Positions 63,009 to 64,000 of a stretch of 64,000 bases of DNA are shown here, one piece after another. This DNA is from UBA5078 sp040384465 (GTDB lineage: Bacteria > Pseudomonadota > Gammaproteobacteria > Pseudomonadales > Pseudohongiellaceae). The notes under the pieces were generated by a model. It was not told the origin of the DNA, made no database searches, and worked only from the letters and a program-made list of their open reading frames with translations. A program made the translations under genes and the position numbers. The stretch spans positions 1 through 64,000 of the forward strand of contig JAZKJF010000007.1 of NCBI GenBank assembly GCA_040384465.1, read 5' to 3'. How positions within the stretch are numbered: the first letter of the stretch is position 1; every line of letters begins with the position of its first letter.

Positions 63009-64000
63009 GAGAACGCACCTCGTTCATCAGAATACACATAGTGCACCCGGGCAGTGACCTGACAGAACAGCTCATAGGCGATGGTGCCGCAACGTCTAGC
63101 GATCTCGTCGGCAGGCAGACCTTCGCCCCACAGAATCACCTCGTCGCCCACCGCCGCTTCCTCGCAACCACTCAGATCCACAATGATCTTGTCCATGGAG
63201 ACACGGCCGGCCAGAGCGGCCATTTTCCGCACCGGACCTTGCGCGGAGCGACTATGAATCAACACCGGTGTGCCATTCGGCGCACTGCGGGGATAGCCAT
63301 CACCATAACCGATGGAGACGACAGCGAGACGATGTTCTCTCTCGCACACATAGGTGGCACCGTAACCGATGACTTCACCGGCCGCGACGGTCTTGATGGA
63401 GATAATGCGGGAGCGCAGCGTCATCACCGGCAGTAATCCGCGATCAACCCCATTTTCACCGGCAATGGCAGAGCCGCCATACAGCATGATGCCGGGACGC
63501 AGCCATTGAAAATGAGTTTGCGGCCAGATAAGAATTGCTGCGGAAGCAGCGAGACTCAAGTCGCAATCACCCTCAGCAACGCCGGCATAAGCGAGCGCTT
63601 GCTGTAAAGAGGCGATCTGGCGCTCAGTGACCGGGCTCTGCGGATCATCCGCACAAGCGAAATGCGACATGACTACAAGCCTGTCGATATGCGAACTGCC
63701 ATGCAGCGACTGCCAGACCGCAGCGAAGTCCGTCTCGTTCAAGCCCAGCCGGTGCATGCCGGTATCAACTTTCAGCCAGAGCGAGAGAGGCGCAAAATCT
63801 TTCGTGCCACTGAAATAGGTTTGCAGAATCTCCAGCTGGTACAGCGCGTGCACAACGAACTGAAACTCATGTTGAACGATGATTTCCAGTTCGGCAGCGG
63901 TGACAAATCCCTCCAGCAGCAACACCGGTTCGGTGATACCCGCACGGCGCAGCGCCAGCGCTTCGTCGAGTGTTGCAACCCCGAAGCAATCCCGCCCACT
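62996..64000 (-). CDS. alr: Alanine racemase, 5' end beyond the window
   Basis: PLP enzyme that makes D-alanine for peptidoglycan. The visible part is the C-terminal ~334 residues and is open to the window edge: the frame continues through DCFGVATLDEALALRRAG at the right end. The PLP-lysine region (AVVKANAYGHG-type) is missing. Present are WLKVDTGMHRLGL, MSHFACADD, LRPGIMLYG, the catalytic-tyrosine motif SIGYGDGYPRSAPN and GRVSMDKIIVDLSGCE. It overlaps radA by 13 nt. Confidence 0.95.
   Translation of the reverse strand, partial: SGRDCFGVATLDEALALRRAGITEPVLLLEGFVTAAELEIIVQHEFQFVVHALYQLEILQTYFSGTKDFAPLSLWLKVDTGMHRLGLNETDFAAVWQSLHGSSHIDRLVVMSHFACADDPQSPVTERQIASLQQALAYAGVAEGDCDLSLAASAAILIWPQTHFQWLRPGIMLYGGSAIAGENGVDRGLLPVMTLRSRIISIKTVAAGEVIGYGATYVCEREHRLAVVSIGYGDGYPRSAPNGTPVLIHSRSAQGPVRKMAALAGRVSMDKIIVDLSGCEEAAVGDEVILWGEGLPADEIARRCGTIAYELFCQVTARVHYVYSDERGAFSWPR

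Overview
The window reads as a draft-quality chromosomal contig of a G+C-rich gammaproteobacterium. Support comes from the gene order glyA-nrdR-ribD-ribE-ribBA-ribH-nusB-thiL-pgpA-ribA, RlmKL, RlmJ, a DUF748 protein, an EarP/EF-P(Arg32) pair and Pseudomonas-type REP sequences. Several periplasmic quinoproteins suggest an aerobic, probably aquatic or marine, heterotroph. A Pseudohongiella/OMG-like lineage is a guess that only a database search could settle. Two N-runs (33198-33228 and 39988-39997) both lie inside inverted repeats.

Layout. 1-8.3 kb: minus-strand riboflavin/housekeeping operon, interrupted by a long hairpin element. 8.3-9.1 kb: gene-free stretch with two more such hairpins. 9.1-11.4 kb: ettA, a short palindrome and a PilZ protein. 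11.4-13.2 kb: an overlapping pair made of a lambda P-like helicase loader and a protein with three DnaT-type repeats. 13.3-16.3 kb: DUF748 envelope protein. 16.4-25.5 kb: four tandem paralogous PQQ-dependent dehydrogenases, each with its own near-identical promoter. 25.7-33.2 kb: rlmJ, an SSS symporter, a lipid-type methyltransferase with a VTT-like membrane protein, rlmKL and two cupins. 33.2-36.7 kb: ATP-grasp enzyme, a 35-residue lysine-rich protein, efp and earP. 36.9-39.6 kb: ppdK. 39.7-40.3 kb: a long inverted-repeat complex. 40.4-43.7 kb: GMC oxidoreductase, its TAT-exported small subunit and a PEBP protein. 43.8-45.8 kb: an AT-richer island with a P-loop kinase-like protein, a DpnI-like nuclease domain and a secreted unknown. 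45.8-49.2 kb: methyltransferase, RCC1-repeat protein and an exported FAH-family protein. 49.5-52.7 kb: a fifth PQQ dehydrogenase in an operon with two YceI proteins. 52.7-64 kb: heterodimeric ABC exporter, ornithine/lysine decarboxylase, a dicarboxylate/amino-acid symporter, DUF599, a YadGH-type ABC transporter, radA and a truncated alr.

How it fits together. Riboflavin synthesis is nearly complete here: RibA, RibD, the DHBP synthase half of RibBA, RibH and RibE. Five periplasmic PQQ dehydrogenases and one GMC/gluconate-2-dehydrogenase-type flavoprotein suggest heavy investment in extracytoplasmic alcohol or sugar oxidation. None of them carries a visible haem-c motif and no PQQ synthesis gene is present. 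The YceI pair beside the fifth dehydrogenase is a candidate quinone or isoprenoid carrier.

The points most worth following up are: (i) the four-copy quinoprotein array with conserved promoters; (ii) the PQQ-DH/YceI/YceI operon; (iii) the 90-118 nt hairpin elements that keep their cores while their stems change in a compensating way; (iv) the stand-alone DpnI-like domain with a Glu-to-Gln change at the catalytic position; (v) the three-repeat DnaT-like protein overlapping a helicase loader.
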